Below are positions 48,263-59,106 of a DNA stretch of 64,000 nt, in pieces. The stretch lies in NCBI RefSeq assembly GCF_002234675.1, contig NC_019862.2:24362160-24426159 (forward strand). The letters run 5' to 3'. This DNA comes from Oryzias latipes (taxonomy: Eukaryota; Chordata; Actinopteri; Beloniformes; Adrianichthyidae). The notes beneath the pieces are model-generated. The model was not told the origin of the DNA, did no database searches, and was given only the letters and a program-made list of their open reading frames with translations. The position numbers were made by a program, and so were the translations under genes. Each line of letters opens with the position of its first letter. Position 1 is the first letter of the stretch.

Positions 48263-49394
48263 ATAATAGACTGTATTATTAGTTGTATTGAATTATTATT
48301 CTTAGCTTGGCAAAGATGCCAATTTAACACCGTTCAAAATCTACAAGCTTTAAAATATTTTTTTTTTACCAAGTAGCCTCAAATTGATGCTCGATGAGAC
48401 AGGAGGCGATGGATGAAAATCTCTAGGAGAAATTTTAATTTGTAGAAGGTAGTACAGGTGATTTTTTTATGGTAAAGTTCAGGAAGGTGGCCTTTTCCTA
48501 AGGTCAAAGGTCAGAAAAAATTTAGTTGTGGTTGTAAACTTGACCAGGTGGTTCGTGTGGAATTTCATGAAAATTGCTCAAACTAAAACTTTATTTTCTA
48601 TATATTTTGCGAAAATATAAAATTCACACAAATTTCACACTAAATGGCAGCCAAAGCTTAGGTCCTGTAGCCATCCCATAATAATAACAAATCATTCTTT
48701 GGATCTCACCAACATGTGAGTTTTGGTTTCTTAAGTGGATTTTGGAGGGAAAATTGAGCCCCATACAGTAAGAGAACTTTTTGACGATTTCTCTCGGTGT
48801 GATGTCATCTTTTTTGGGGGGAGAGGAGTCGTTCCCATTGTAAAAAATGCATTTTCACAGAGTACTGGGCGTGTGTAAATTTAAGTGAGTTTTTGAGTAT
48901 GTGGCAGGGGAGAAATCTTTGCTCAAATGCGCAAAAAAGAAAGAATAGCGAAAACAATCAGGTCCTTGCAGTTCGAGACTGCTGTGGGATAAAATTATAT
49001 TATTTGTCTTTCTACTTTCATTCTATTTTATTTCTAAATAGATGAGAATTAGTGCAAAAATGCAAAGAGTGGGACAGAAATCTGTGGGTAACAACAGCAA
49101 AAAGCTTTCTGTCGCCGTAAAACAATTTTCAGCTGGATGTGATGGACCCAGATGCTGGACAAGCTGAAAAAAGTCAAATTTCCCCTTTTTTCTTTATCCC
49201 ATATTTTTGATCACGGCAACAGCAGTGTGAAGACAGAGCCGCAACAGTTCAACTCCAGAGAGACAAAGAACACAATGAATGAGACAGGAAAACACCCCAA
49301 ACACAGACACATGGCTGACGTCTACACACTGCCGGCCTGGTTGAGGTAGGTGGCCACTTGCTCCCCCAATTTGGCTTCCTGTAAATGATACAAA
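48263..49394. other. Intronic/intergenic, nothing recognised
   Basis: No supported feature. Frames at 49152-49349 and 49194-49406 lie antiparallel and lack domains. Confidence 0.4.
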
Positions 49395-49395
49395 G

Positions 49396-49604
49396 GCAAA
49401 ATCCAAATTCTTCCCAACCCCTGTTTTTAGTCCTCCAAACAGAGAGTTATGGAAACATAGTCTCTTCGAATTCAGATGATACTCCCACTCGATGACGTCA
49501 TGAATAGTCGCCGGCAGCTATGTTGGTGCGGAGCTGCTAGCGCTCAGAAAGACATAACAACATCGTTTTTATAACTTTAAAAAGGGGAAGAATTTGGATT
49601 CGGC
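49396..49604. mobile_element. Small MITE with 5-bp duplication
   Basis: Left AATCCAAATTCTTCCC (49400-49415) and right GGGAAGAATTTGGATT (49585-49600) are exact inverted 16-mers. CAAAG flanks it on both sides (49391-49395, 49605-49609). About 209 bp, with a TGACGTCA palindrome inside at 49494-49501. Superfamily unknown. Confidence 0.7.
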
Positions 49605-49692
49605 CAAAGTCCCACATTCATTGACCAAGTCTTCACCTTGAATTTAAAGAAATGTGTATTTTAGATCTGCTTAAATGAGAAAAGCGTGACAG

Positions 49693-49985
49693 GGTTGCAC
49701 AGTGGTGTAGTGGCTAGCACTCTCGCCTCCCAGTGAGAAGGCCCTGGTTGGAATCCCAGATGGGACCTTTCTGTGTGGAGTTTGCAGGTTCTCCCCGTGC
49801 ATGTACAGAAACCTGTTTCCTCCCACAGACCAAAAAGATACTTCATAGGTTAATTGATGATTCTAAATTCTCTCAAGGTGTGTGAGTGTGTGGTCTTGCA
49901 ACAGATTGATGACCTGTCCAGGGTGTATCCAATAGTAGCTGGGATAAGCTCCAGCAACCCTATGACCCCAAAAAGGAAGACAAAG
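49693..49985 (+). mobile_element. Dispersed teleost repeat with tRNA-like head, copy 4
   Basis: Head GGTGTAGTGGCTAGCACTC and B-box-like GGTTGGAATCCC, then the shared body and an AAAAAGG tail. Full length. Confidence 0.75.
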
Positions 49986-50414
49986 GATAAGAAAAAAATG
50001 GCAATTTACAAAAATGAAATCAACTAAAATAATTGTTTTATTTATTATGGATTTGTTACTATTTTGAGAAGAGAAAAATCTCCCTACCCCACAATATTTT
50101 AGTTTTAAGCATATTTGTTATATTTGAGAGAAGATCTATCTTTCAGTTGTCAACTCTCCTTTTTCGGTTAATGGAGCTCAGTAACACGTCAGGTCACGTT
50201 TGGTGGTTCCAGTCAGCACCACTTTGAAAGACTCAAGTTAGATCCAGAAAACAGGCTGAAACAGGTATGCAGGTCAGAACAGAACACCTGGATGCAGGTA
50301 AGAGCAGGCGCTGACAATGAATGTCATTAGTGGCAGCAGCGACTGAGAGACACAGGAAGCATGGCTATCTAAGGACAAGCCCTGGAGCAACCGTGACATT
50401 CTGTTGCCCCTACA

Positions 50415-50833
50415 GCTACGTTCACACTGCCCTGGCAATGCACTTTCAAATGACCATTTTCATGAAAATTCAATGGAAACACGTGTATGCGTGTTTTGGG
50501 CTTCTGCATTAAAAACTCTCACATTCAAGCATTGGTGCGCAAGTTTCTGCGATCATTTTAGGGCAAAACATGGGGCAATTGAATGCGAGTTGCAAGTTAT
50601 ACCAGGCCTAACTTGGACCAATCAGGGACTTAGGTTTGATATTGACGTACGAATGATGTTCCCTTTAATTCATGGAACTGCCAACCATTTGAAATTTGAT
50701 CATGGTGGAAGAATTATACGACAGAAAGTCTTTCATATTTCAGAATAGAGCTGTGAAAGAAAAAGCCTGGAGCTAGATTCAAGACATTTGCACCACTTCT
50801 GACATTTTGCACCAGACTAGGTGTGAACGTAGC
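50415..50833 (+). mobile_element. MITE, GCTACGTTCACAC family, with MADF remnant
   Basis: Termini GCTACGTTCACACTGC and AGGTGTGAACGTAGC. The body has CTTGGACCAATCAGGGACTT and the same MADF-type coding remnant (CGACAGAAAGTCTTTCATA to GTGAAAGAAAAAGCCTGG). Diverged and non-coding. Confidence 0.75.
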
Positions 50834-51899
50834 ATTAGCAACTTCAAGCAAATGTTTGTGATAACTGTCACTGATCTGGTGGTTACATGTTGGCACTGGT
50901 GTTCAGCAGTGGAGCCGCCATGAGTGTGTGAATGTGTGTGTGCACGGTTGAATGGGACCGTGACTGTAGAGCACCTTAGTTAGTAAAGTGCTACATTCAA
51001 CTCAGAAACAATAAAGGACTTTTAATGACATCTTTCAAATGTTTTGATGCACTTCAGTTAAGCTAACTTTTACTCAGTTTTTGAGGATCCATTTAGAGGT
51101 AAACTGAATTATTTGCTCTGCAAAACCAAATATTCATACCAAAATGAGGGCATTTTCCTTCAGGTGTTTCTGTAGCAGGCCCACCCCACCACACTACCAC
51201 CCCCATGTTTGACTACTACTAAAAGGTTGTTGTTTTTTTTACTCTTACTGCAACTGGATTCACCTTAACAAAAGTTCTGCTGTATTTCTTTCCTGCTGTT
51301 GTTTATAGGTTATTTTATGGACCAGTTGTTGTGTAACTGGGGTCAGTCTGGTTTGCCTGTCCCTCCCGTGAAGGTTAACCACTGAGGATAATTGTAATGA
51401 AGTCATGCTTTGTGTTCAGATTGTGTTCTGTCAGGTTTGTTGTTTTCACCTCAGTCACAGTCACACTAGGTTTCAGCTGTCAATCATCCTCAGCTGTTTG
51501 TTTCGCTGAATTAGTCCTCCTGTCAGCTGCTTTGTTTTTTTTTGACCGTTTTTGGTTCAGCACTTTCATATTTATTGCATTCCTTTGTGTCATTTAAGTT
51601 TTTTTTTAATTAGTTCCTGTTGATAATCCATAAGGCTGTAACGAGTATCTGAGTTCTTGGATATTTGCGATCTGTTCCCAAAAATATGAGTACAGTTATT
51701 TGCAACGTCCGAGATCCTGACGATGATTTGTGGTCATCATTATAGTAGACTGTAGTGAAAATACACTTCAGGCAATTTAATTATTGCCCTGAAAGTCAGA
51801 ATAATGCTGGATTTAAGGACATAACTAAACAAACCAAATGTACTACAGTCATTGGATGTAAATAAACCTTCAAAGTAAAAGTGTCTTTTTCAAAGTAAA
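50834..51899. other. Intergenic, nothing firm
   Basis: A LINE/SINE-tail-like piece (GAATGGGACCGTGACTGTAG) near 50950-50990; the rest is unrecognised. Confidence 0.4.
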
Positions 51900-52090
51900 A
51901 GTATCTTAGATTAGATTAGATTTTATTGTTATTGTCCATAGTTAGTACAATGAAATTAAAGCATCACCATTTCAGTGCAAGAATGACAAAATAACGATAT
52001 ATAATATTAAATAAATCAGTATGTATGACATATACAAGTGTGCAAATATAAACTGTAATATAGAATGTCCAAGATTTGTGTGCAAAATTG
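51900..52090 (-). mobile_element. LINE 3' tail fragment
   Basis: GATTAGATTAGATTTTATTG then TTGTCC and CAATGAAATT: the reversed 3' end of a Rex1-like fish LINE. Confidence 0.5.
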
Positions 52091-52637
52091 CATACAAAAG
52101 TATCAGGTTTTTTGTGTATCAAAGGTGATTGAAGTTCAGTTTACTGACATAGGTTCTCTAAAATAATTTGTTTTAAATATGGAAAAAATAACAAATACAT
52201 TCTAATTAAATATAGAATAGAAAATAGAAGATAATTATGAGTTAAGGAACATTATGAAAATCTTGTTTTTACAGTTATTTTTATTTGAGTGTTGCTTTGT
52301 TTTCACTAACAATCTTCTTGTTGTCTTACTCCTGGAACCAGTCAGTGACACTTTTAGAATTGAAAAACCTTGGAGAACATATTCAGGATTTGATGTTCAA
52401 TGAGCAACAGTGATTTTAATGCTTTGTTTACTGCTGAAGTTACCCAGGAAGTTGGCTGAAAAACGTTTTCTCTTTCTTTCTTTCAAAATATTTGATTTTA
52501 TCTGTTTGCTTATTCTGATTTCATGTTCTCTATAAACATATAAATGATTATCAAATACATATGACTTCGATTTTTTATTAATTTCTTAAAAAATACACAT
52601 ATTACAATTTATGGTTTGTTGCAACTATTCATACATA

Positions 52638-54356
52638 TGCGGTAAACACAAAAATAAGGCTGTTGGTTTAAAATGCACAACTTAAATTTAAGTATTAAAA
52701 ATGTATTTTTTTAATTAAATGTGAAAAGCAAAATTTTGTTTTATGTTTGATTTTGGACTTGAATAAATCCAGAACAGACGGAACAAAAATGATGCGGACA
52801 GTTGTGTGCTGGTTGTTTCTGACGGTGGGTTTGTGCATGAGCACCTAAGACGCAATCTGGACAACGAAAGAAAAGCATCCTGTGTTCATTGCTGTTAGCA
52901 TTTTCTTCCGTCTTCAACAGGTTGGTTTACCATAAATATGTTCTTTTGATCACTTGATTTGAGATATATTTAGTGTCTTTATTTATGAGTACTTTAAAAG
53001 AAAAATGTAAAGAAACTTTACGGAGCGGATGGAAACTTGAAAGACTTCTGGTTTAACTGTCGCCGCATGACCGTTAAGGCCCGTTCACACCGGGACGAAT
53101 TTCGCCGGCGATTTTCGCCGACGTTTAACGCCTCGTGACTAAACAAAGGGCACCAATGAGAGTGTGCACACCAACGCGAAAAAACGCCACGCGTCAAAGC
53201 GTCAAAAAAAAAAAAACGCCTCGGGTTCGTTTTTTCTTTTGATGCCTCGCGTCGAAATCTATTCGACCAATGAGAATGGCGCTTTTGCACACGTGTCTGG
53301 AGCTTCTGAAGTTACAGTAAAACACAACTTGGGGGCGCTCAAACACAAAACTGCCTTGCTGAGCACACATACCAGCGAAGAAGATAGACGCCAGGTAGCG
53401 TCTACACTGCCGCGAAGAAATAATGACGGACATTCTAAAATATCCCCGAACCAAGCACCAGTTGGAGCTACTGGTGCTTGAAATATTCATGTTTTCTTTG
53501 TATTATTCTGACAAGCGCGTAAATACTTGCCCTCTTCTTCTGAGTGAAAAGCGACTTTAAGAAGCGTAAAGTTGCGCAGCGCCACCTTGTGTACAGGAGT
53601 ATTTCTGTTTAAATTAAGCGCCATCTAATGTCAGGGAATGAAATTGCATGTTCGCTCGGCTCATCGTCAGCGAAAATCGCCTGGGTGTGAACACAAAAAA
53701 CGTGGCGAAAAACGCTGGCGAATAACGCCTGGCAAATATTCGTCCCGGTGTGTAAGGGCCTTTACGCTGTGATTCTGGCGCGTCTTTCCCCTGAGCGCTG
53801 CCTGGCAGGCACTGTGTTTTGCTATCAATGTGCCCCGTGTAAAAACTTGCAGGCAAAACGTTAAACACTGGTTTTCAAGGATTTTTATGGTGTTTCGGTT
53901 TATGATAAGTACAGTTATTTAGTTTAAATTAGTAGAGTATTATATTGAAGTTAACTTAAGCTGTCCAGACTGAACATGTTTATGTTAATGAATGTAGAAT
54001 GTTGTTTTTAATTTTGTGCATCATAAAATGATGGGAATCATGGTCAGACATTGGCTGATAAGGTGTATTTGTATATATGTTTATGTAAAGATTAGAGATA
54101 ATACACCTGGAGAATTGAAAGAGTTTTTCAATATTGAACTGGTATGCAATGATTGTATAAGGACTGCAGTTGAAAATGCTGAATGGAAGCTTGGCTCATA
54201 TGAAAAAAGGGTTTTATGTTAAGTGACTGTAAATAAACAGACGCAATCTGGACGACGAAAGATAAGCATCCTGTGTTCATTACTGTTGGCATTTTCTTCT
54301 GTCTTCAACAGAAAATCTATTTTGTTGCTTTGACGCCACTCCTGGTGTCGGTAACA
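52638..54356 (+). repeat. 5' LTR (with internal insertion and duplicated block)
   Basis: Shares TAAACACAAAAATAAGGCTG and the whole terminal region, up to GGTGTCGGTAACA, with the 3' LTR. A 73-bp block beginning AGACGCAATCTGGAC occurs twice: 52848-52920 and 54239-54311. The second follows AATAAA and probably marks the R region. Removing the MITE leaves about 1.03 kb. Confidence 0.75.
53077..53761. mobile_element. PIF/Harbinger-type MITE inside the 5' LTR
   Basis: AGGCCCGTTCACACCGGGAC at the left and its imperfect reverse complement at the right; TTA on both sides (53074-53076, 53762-53764), the 3-bp duplication typical of PIF/Harbinger. 685 bp with many GCGTC / CGCC motifs and no transposase. 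Confidence 0.85.
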
Positions 54357-54361
54357 AATTG

Positions 54362-54379
54362 TGGGGGCTCGTCCGGGAT
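54362..54379 (+). other. Primer-binding site for proline tRNA
   Basis: TGGGGGCTCGTCCGGGAT lies five bases after the LTR end. It is the 18-base proline-tRNA primer site that I remember for gammaretroviruses. It sets the element's + strand orientation. Confidence 0.9.
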
Positions 54380-55013
54380 GAGCGTCTCGGCCTGAACAGT
54401 CTTTGAAAGGAACGTTTTGGACACGAGGAAAGCGGTCACATTCCAAAACCTCCACCATGTACTGCTGTCTGTTGCACATGTCATACTTCAGCCAACGCAC
54501 TGCTGCATCGTAAATCTGGTCTTCAGAGCGGACAGTGAGTTCGTCCTGGTGCAGCAGGTGAGTGAGCTGTGAAACATCAAGCTCCAAGAATTCATCCAGT
54601 TTGTAAACTTCAGTAAAATGAAGCTGGAAAAAGTCCTCTGCTGCCGACTTCAGCTCAGGGCAGTCCATGCAGTCTGCGAGAGCCGAGATGCCCAAGCAGT
54701 TTGTGGGATCTATCTGGCCTTTAAGAAACTCCACACACATCTTCTTGACTGGCTCAATCTGGTACTGGTTAGCTGCATCTAACAATGACTGGACATTGCT
54801 GTTGCTGTTGTTTACTGAGATCCTTGCTGTGTAAATAAAGTCAATCAGCAGCTCAATAATCTCTAGCTCAACACTCCTCAGCTCCACCTCATGTGACATG
54901 GACTCCCTCATCCTGGTGGTGAACATGCGGCTGAAAAAGTGACTGGCAGCGGCGAGCACTATTCTGCGGGCAGGAAAGTGCTTCCTCCCCTGAACCACGA
55001 GGGTCACATCACA
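54380..55013 (-). pseudogene. KLHL7-like BTB-BACK retrocopy, truncated
   Basis: KLHL7 is a BTB-Kelch adaptor of CUL3 ubiquitin ligase. On the - strand an open frame of about 190 codons matches its BTB (CDVTLVVQG, then RIVLAAASHFF) and BACK domain (NCLGISALADCMDCPEL, then VRSEDQIYDAAVRWLKYD). There is no intron, though the gene is split by introns over this span, so it derives from mRNA. After RFPRV a frameshift occurs; the next frame continues to SKTVQAE and stops matching exactly at the primer site. The ATG-containing N-terminus and all Kelch repeats are missing. The frame's apparent C-terminal extension is LTR sequence. It is probably inert as protein, but could yield antisense RNA. Confidence 0.85.
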
Positions 55014-55073
55014 CGGTGTCACCTGCTGTTCCGGAGCTGAAAGTTCAAGGACAACAAAAGAGAAAAGGCTACG

Positions 55074-55613
55074 TTGTCTTTAGAAAAAAAAAAATACCTT
55101 AAAATAAACAGCCATCCTATTCGAACTATACACCGAAATCTGTTGCTCCAGGTGAACGACTTACCTGTTGAACAAACCCCGCCACAAAAAGCCCAAGCTA
55201 AGGCGAAAGGGTCAACAAGGCTCTTGTTGACACCAACACAGATCCAGTCACAAAACTCAAATGAGTCTGATGAGGAAGAAGAGGAACCACCTTACTGGCT
55301 GAGATTTCCAAGGGAAACACAGAGGACAGCTGATGGTTTGGTTGATCAACCAGCTTACTACAATGAACCAATGTTGTGTGAAAATGCTAACGCTGACCTT
55401 GAAGAATCCGAACCAGCTGAACTTGTATCTGAGAGGAATAGTTTCACTGTGGGAGAGCAAAGGAGGCAGAATGAAAGCCTGCCATTCATAGACCAGCCTC
55501 TACAACAAGATGACAATCTTCCTCAGATTGACGAAGAAGAAGATATCCAAAGTCACTCATCACCCGTATTGAGGTAATCTACCAGAAATAGGCGCCCTGG
55601 TCAGATATTCACC
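55074..55613 (+). pseudogene. LTR-element coding remnant, part 1
   Basis: An acidic, low-complexity frame (DEEEEEPPYWLRFP near the middle, then a Q/D/E-rich part) that ends at a TAA at 55575-55577. After the stop the same frame continues with an STRNRRRPGQ-like basic motif, similar to the tail of pol in many LTR elements. The L2 LINE interrupts it at 55618. Identity as the end of pol is an inference. Confidence 0.5.
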
Positions 55614-55617
55614 TACA

Positions 55618-56630
55618 GTTGGCTCAAGTCTTATCTAGAAGACAGGAAATATTTTGTTGAAATTGGGAGTTGTGTCTCAGACTACATGGCCTTGACTTGT
55701 GGTGTGCCCCAGGGATCGATCCTGGGACCCCTTCTGTTCAACCTCTACATGCTGCCACTAGGGCAGTTAATACGCAGTAATAACATATCTTATCACAACT
55801 ATGCAGATGATACTCAGATCTATGTGTCACTGACAACAGGTGAATATGGGCCGGTGGATTCACTCAGCCACTGCCTCCAACAGATCAGTGCGTGGATGCA
55901 GAACAACTTTCTCCAGCTAAACTCAAACAAGACCGAAGTTATTATTTTTGGCCCACAGAAACAAAGAGAAAGTCTCAGCAGCTACCTTCATTCTCTGTCT
56001 CTTAAACCCTCAAATCAAGTCAGAAATCTAGGGGTAATCATGGACTCTGACCTGAACTTTAACAGCCATATCAAGTCAGTAACATCAGCGGCATTTTACC
56101 ATCTGAAAAACATTGCCAAAATCAAAAACATAGTGTCAAAGCCAGACCTGGAGATACTTATTCATGCATTTGTCTCCAGCAGGTTAGACTACTGTAACGG
56201 CCTGCTCACCGGCCTCTCCAAACGAGCTGTAAAACAGCTTCAGTACATCCAGAATGCTGCTGCTCGAGTCCTGACCAGAACCAGGAAGTATGATCACATT
56301 AGTCCTGTGCTCAGGTCACTGCACTGGCTCCCTGTACCTCAAAGAATAGACTTCAAAGCAGCTATGCTTGTGTACAAGTCTCTCCATGGCCGAGCACCAA
56401 AGTACATCTCTGACATGTTAGTGCCATATGAACCATCTCGTACTCTGAGGACCTCAGGGGCCGGCCTCCTGTTGATTCCCGGAGTCAGAACTAAACAAGG
56501 GGAATCAGCGTTTCAATATTCTGCAGCTAAAATCTGGAACAGCCTCCCTGAAGTCGTAAGACAGGCCTCTTCTGTGTTCATGTTCAAATCTAGACTTAAA
56601 ACATTTCTGTTTAGCCGTGTATATGACTGA
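55618..56630 (+). CDS. L2 reverse transcriptase, C-terminal part
   Basis: An uninterrupted frame from inside the RT domain to the stop at 56628-56630. Visible: GVPQGSILGPLLFNLY (motif B), YADDTQIYV (catalytic pair in YADD), NSNKTEVIIFG, LGVIMDSDLN, then the thumb/connection region with SRLDYCNGLL and LHWLPVPQRIDFK, and a C-terminus rich in W and F. Motif A with the first catalytic Asp and the endonuclease are missing through 5' truncation, so it cannot act alone. The absence of stops shows a fairly young copy. Confidence 0.85.
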
Positions 56631-56844
56631 AAGGTCCTATCTGCACTTTTCTTTCCTTTCCTTCCTTTATTTTTAAATCAGTTTTCAATTTTTTTTTTTT
56701 CTTTTCTTTTAAAGTAAATTTTATGTTGATTATTTCTATGATGTATTGTGATTTTAATGCATTCTTCTGTTTTGTGAAGCACCTTGAATTACTTTGTGTA
56801 TGAATTGTGCTATACAAATAAACTTGCCTTGCCTTGCCTTGCCT
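55618..56844 (+). mobile_element. L2 LINE, 5'-truncated, inserted in the LTR element
   Basis: A 3' tail of TTGCC repeats (56824-56844) after AAGCACCTTGAATTACTTTG and ACAAATAAACTTGCC is diagnostic for L2. TACA at 55614-55617 and 56845-56848 is a short duplication. It splits the LTR element's coding remnant, so it is the younger insertion. Confidence 0.85.
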
Positions 56845-56848
56845 TACA

Positions 56849-57018
56849 ATGCCATTGGCCAGCCATCCTATCAACTTCATACTATAATCAATGCAGTAGC
56901 AACTCAACTAACACCCTACAATTACAATTACCCACAAACGCATTTCTATTCAGTTCAGCCTAGTACTTTTACTTCACAAATATACCCAACGCTTTACCAT
57001 CCAGTCTACTGCTTTTAG
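56849..57018 (+). pseudogene. LTR-element coding remnant, part 2
   Basis: After the L2 insertion the frame resumes with an IGQPSYQLHT-like motif and a Y/P/T-rich tail, to a stop at 57016-57018. Together with 55074-55613 it is the end of the element's coding region. Confidence 0.5.
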
Positions 57019-57151
57019 TTTTTGTATGCAGGGTACATGTTTTCAATTTGAACGTTTCATAGTTCTAAAGAGATAGTTTTGGAAGGAAAAAAAGGTAATC
57101 CAAGTTGAGGCCATGTGCAAGTGTCGGGAGCCCCTTTTGTTTGTAGGGGAG

Positions 57152-57279
57152 TGTAGTAAACACAAAAATAAGGCTGTTGGTTCAAAAAGCATCCTGTGTT
57201 CATTGCTGTTGGCATTTTCTTCTGTTTTCAACAGAAAATCTATTTTGTTGCTGTGACGCCACTCCTGGTGTCGGTAACA
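57152..57279 (+). repeat. 3' LTR, deleted form
   Basis: 128 bp only: the first about 40 bp and the last about 90 bp of the LTR are kept, joined after GGCTGTTGGTT. Nearly identical to the ends of the 5' LTR. Confidence 0.8.
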
Positions 57280-57283
57280 CATA

Positions 57284-59106
57284 TTTAGATTAAATAGTAA
57301 GAATCCTGGTTCAGGCGTGGGGTCGCCACCTAATAATTCACACCTGCTGCATCAGGGACATCGATACATGACTTCCACCTGAACACAGTGAAATTTGCCC
57401 TTGAATTTGTACAAATATTTGTTTAAATACAAGCTTTTTCTGTAGTCAGTTCTTGTTTTGGCTTAGATTATTTCCTTTTTGATTAAAAACAAAGTTATCA
57501 AAGCTGATGAACTTGCCCATCCAAACTGAAATCCACTTTTTGTCGTTAGTGAGCTGATGCAGCGCTTAGAGCTTCTGTTTTATCCTCGCAGCTGCTTTGC
57601 TCCTCTTTTGCTGTAATTTACATGTTTAATCAAACATGCCGCCTGTCATACTTTGACAGATGAAACTAATAATCTAACAAAACAAACAAATCAAACTTTG
57701 CGTCCGTCTGAATATTCATGGAGCTCAAAGAACGGAAAACTAAAATTTATCATGCAGAAGCGGGAGAGGGGTGCAAGCAAGGTCATTCCAACAAATTAGT
57801 AGCGTTTTTTTGTTTTTTGGTAATAAAATTTGGACAGACTGATTTGGTTTCTTCTGATCAACCCAACATGACTGAGCTGAGTTTTATAATTGTTGCTCCT
57901 TTTTAATTCAGAATCATTTAACAAGAAAACACTTGATTAGAGTGTTTGGTGAGGGGAGGAGCTTAGCTTCAAAGGAAATCAGATTCATCTAAACGCCTAA
58001 AAATTAAATGTCTCATTATAGGCTAAATTTATGGAACATGTTTCCTTTTTTTTATATTTAAAAATATGTAAAGATTTTTATTTTTTTCAACAGTTTTACA
58101 TTTCCTCTGAGATTTTCTTCTTACTACTAAAATAATGCCAGTCTAAAAAGTCCTTTTTAATGTGAAGATTCTTAAGTTCCTCTACCAGAGCAGTTTTTCT
58201 CTGATTCAAAGTATTTTTGACCCAAATTACTAGTGAACAATCATAAATCCGGGACATTGCTGTATTTTCTCGGGATGTTTGATTAATGGTAAAAACAAAA
58301 AGAAGACGTAGATGAAAGTTTAAAGCTTCTTTGAAACCTGAAAACTTAACAAATTTCATGTTTATGCCTCTCTCAAATCAATTTAAAGCATCAGCTTCCT
58401 GATAAATGGGCAAAGTGGCATTTTTATTGCACAAGTGGGGCCCGTGTACAACTATAATAACATTTTAAGTTTCTTTTCAGAGGTTGAATGCAGAACCGCA
58501 GCGCTGATTATTCCCATTTGACATGAACGCAGCATCAGTGTCCTCCTTATTGAGTTTGGGGTTGGCGAATGAGAGCAGCTGCTGCGTCACCGAAGAAACA
58601 TCCTGCCGGAGGAAAACGATCCCAGCGATGAGAGAGGACAGAGAGATGCGTCTCTCCTCCGCCTCGCCCTCTCCATCTTTTCTAACACCATTAGCAAAGT
58701 GGAAACTAACTCGGTTAGCTGAAGGATCGGGTGACGGTAACGGCCCAGAGAGCAGGCGATGCGTTCACTGAACTCTGTCCTCTCAGCTCTCACATCATTA
58801 CTCATCACTCTAATGGACAAAGGCTCTCTGACCGTCCCAGCTGGGTGAGCGGGGTCACCACCTTCATCAACATTAGCTTCATCTTTAGAGCTCCAAAGAT
58901 TAGTTGATTAATTGATTGGAGGACTAACACACACGAGAAAATTAACATCCAAGCGAGAACTGAAACCCCAGGAAGTACAGGGTCGAATTAGAGCTACGAC
59001 ATCAAGACTTATTACGGTGCTACACTGAAACAACAAAAAATAAATGAACATTAAAATGTTCCAACTTTAGAGAAAAATTCAAAGTGAAGACATTTTCACA
59101 TGAATG
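57284..59106. other. No feature recognised
   Basis: The frames at 58523-58771 and 58587-58820 overlap antiparallel in a locally GC-richer patch (58490-58870) without domain evidence. Confidence 0.4.

Larger units (their letters stand above)
52638..57279 (+). mobile_element. LTR retroelement with captured antisense klhl7 cDNA
   Basis: TG at 52638 and CA at 57279 are flanked by CATA on both sides (52634-52637, 57280-57283), a 4-bp duplication. Order: 5' LTR (52638-54356, with a Harbinger MITE inside), proline-tRNA primer site (54362-54379), antisense KLHL7-like cDNA (54380-55013), remnant of the element's coding tail (55074-55613 and 56849-57018) split by an L2 LINE, a short purine run AGGGGAG (57145-57151), and a 128-bp 3' LTR (57152-57279). 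No gag, protease or reverse transcriptase of its own remains, so it could move only with help from another element. Confidence 0.85.

Noticed and set aside
53164-53490. Open frames on both strands near 53.2-53.5 kb
   Set aside because: They lie within the Harbinger-type MITE, mostly in its GC-rich subterminal repeats.
54016-54222. 68-codon open frame in the 5' LTR
   Set aside because: It sits in the LTR just before the AATAAA and R-like block; more likely U3 sequence than a gene.
54219-54379. C-terminal extension of the KLHL7-like open frame
   Set aside because: This part is antisense LTR and primer-site sequence read by chance, not KLHL7.
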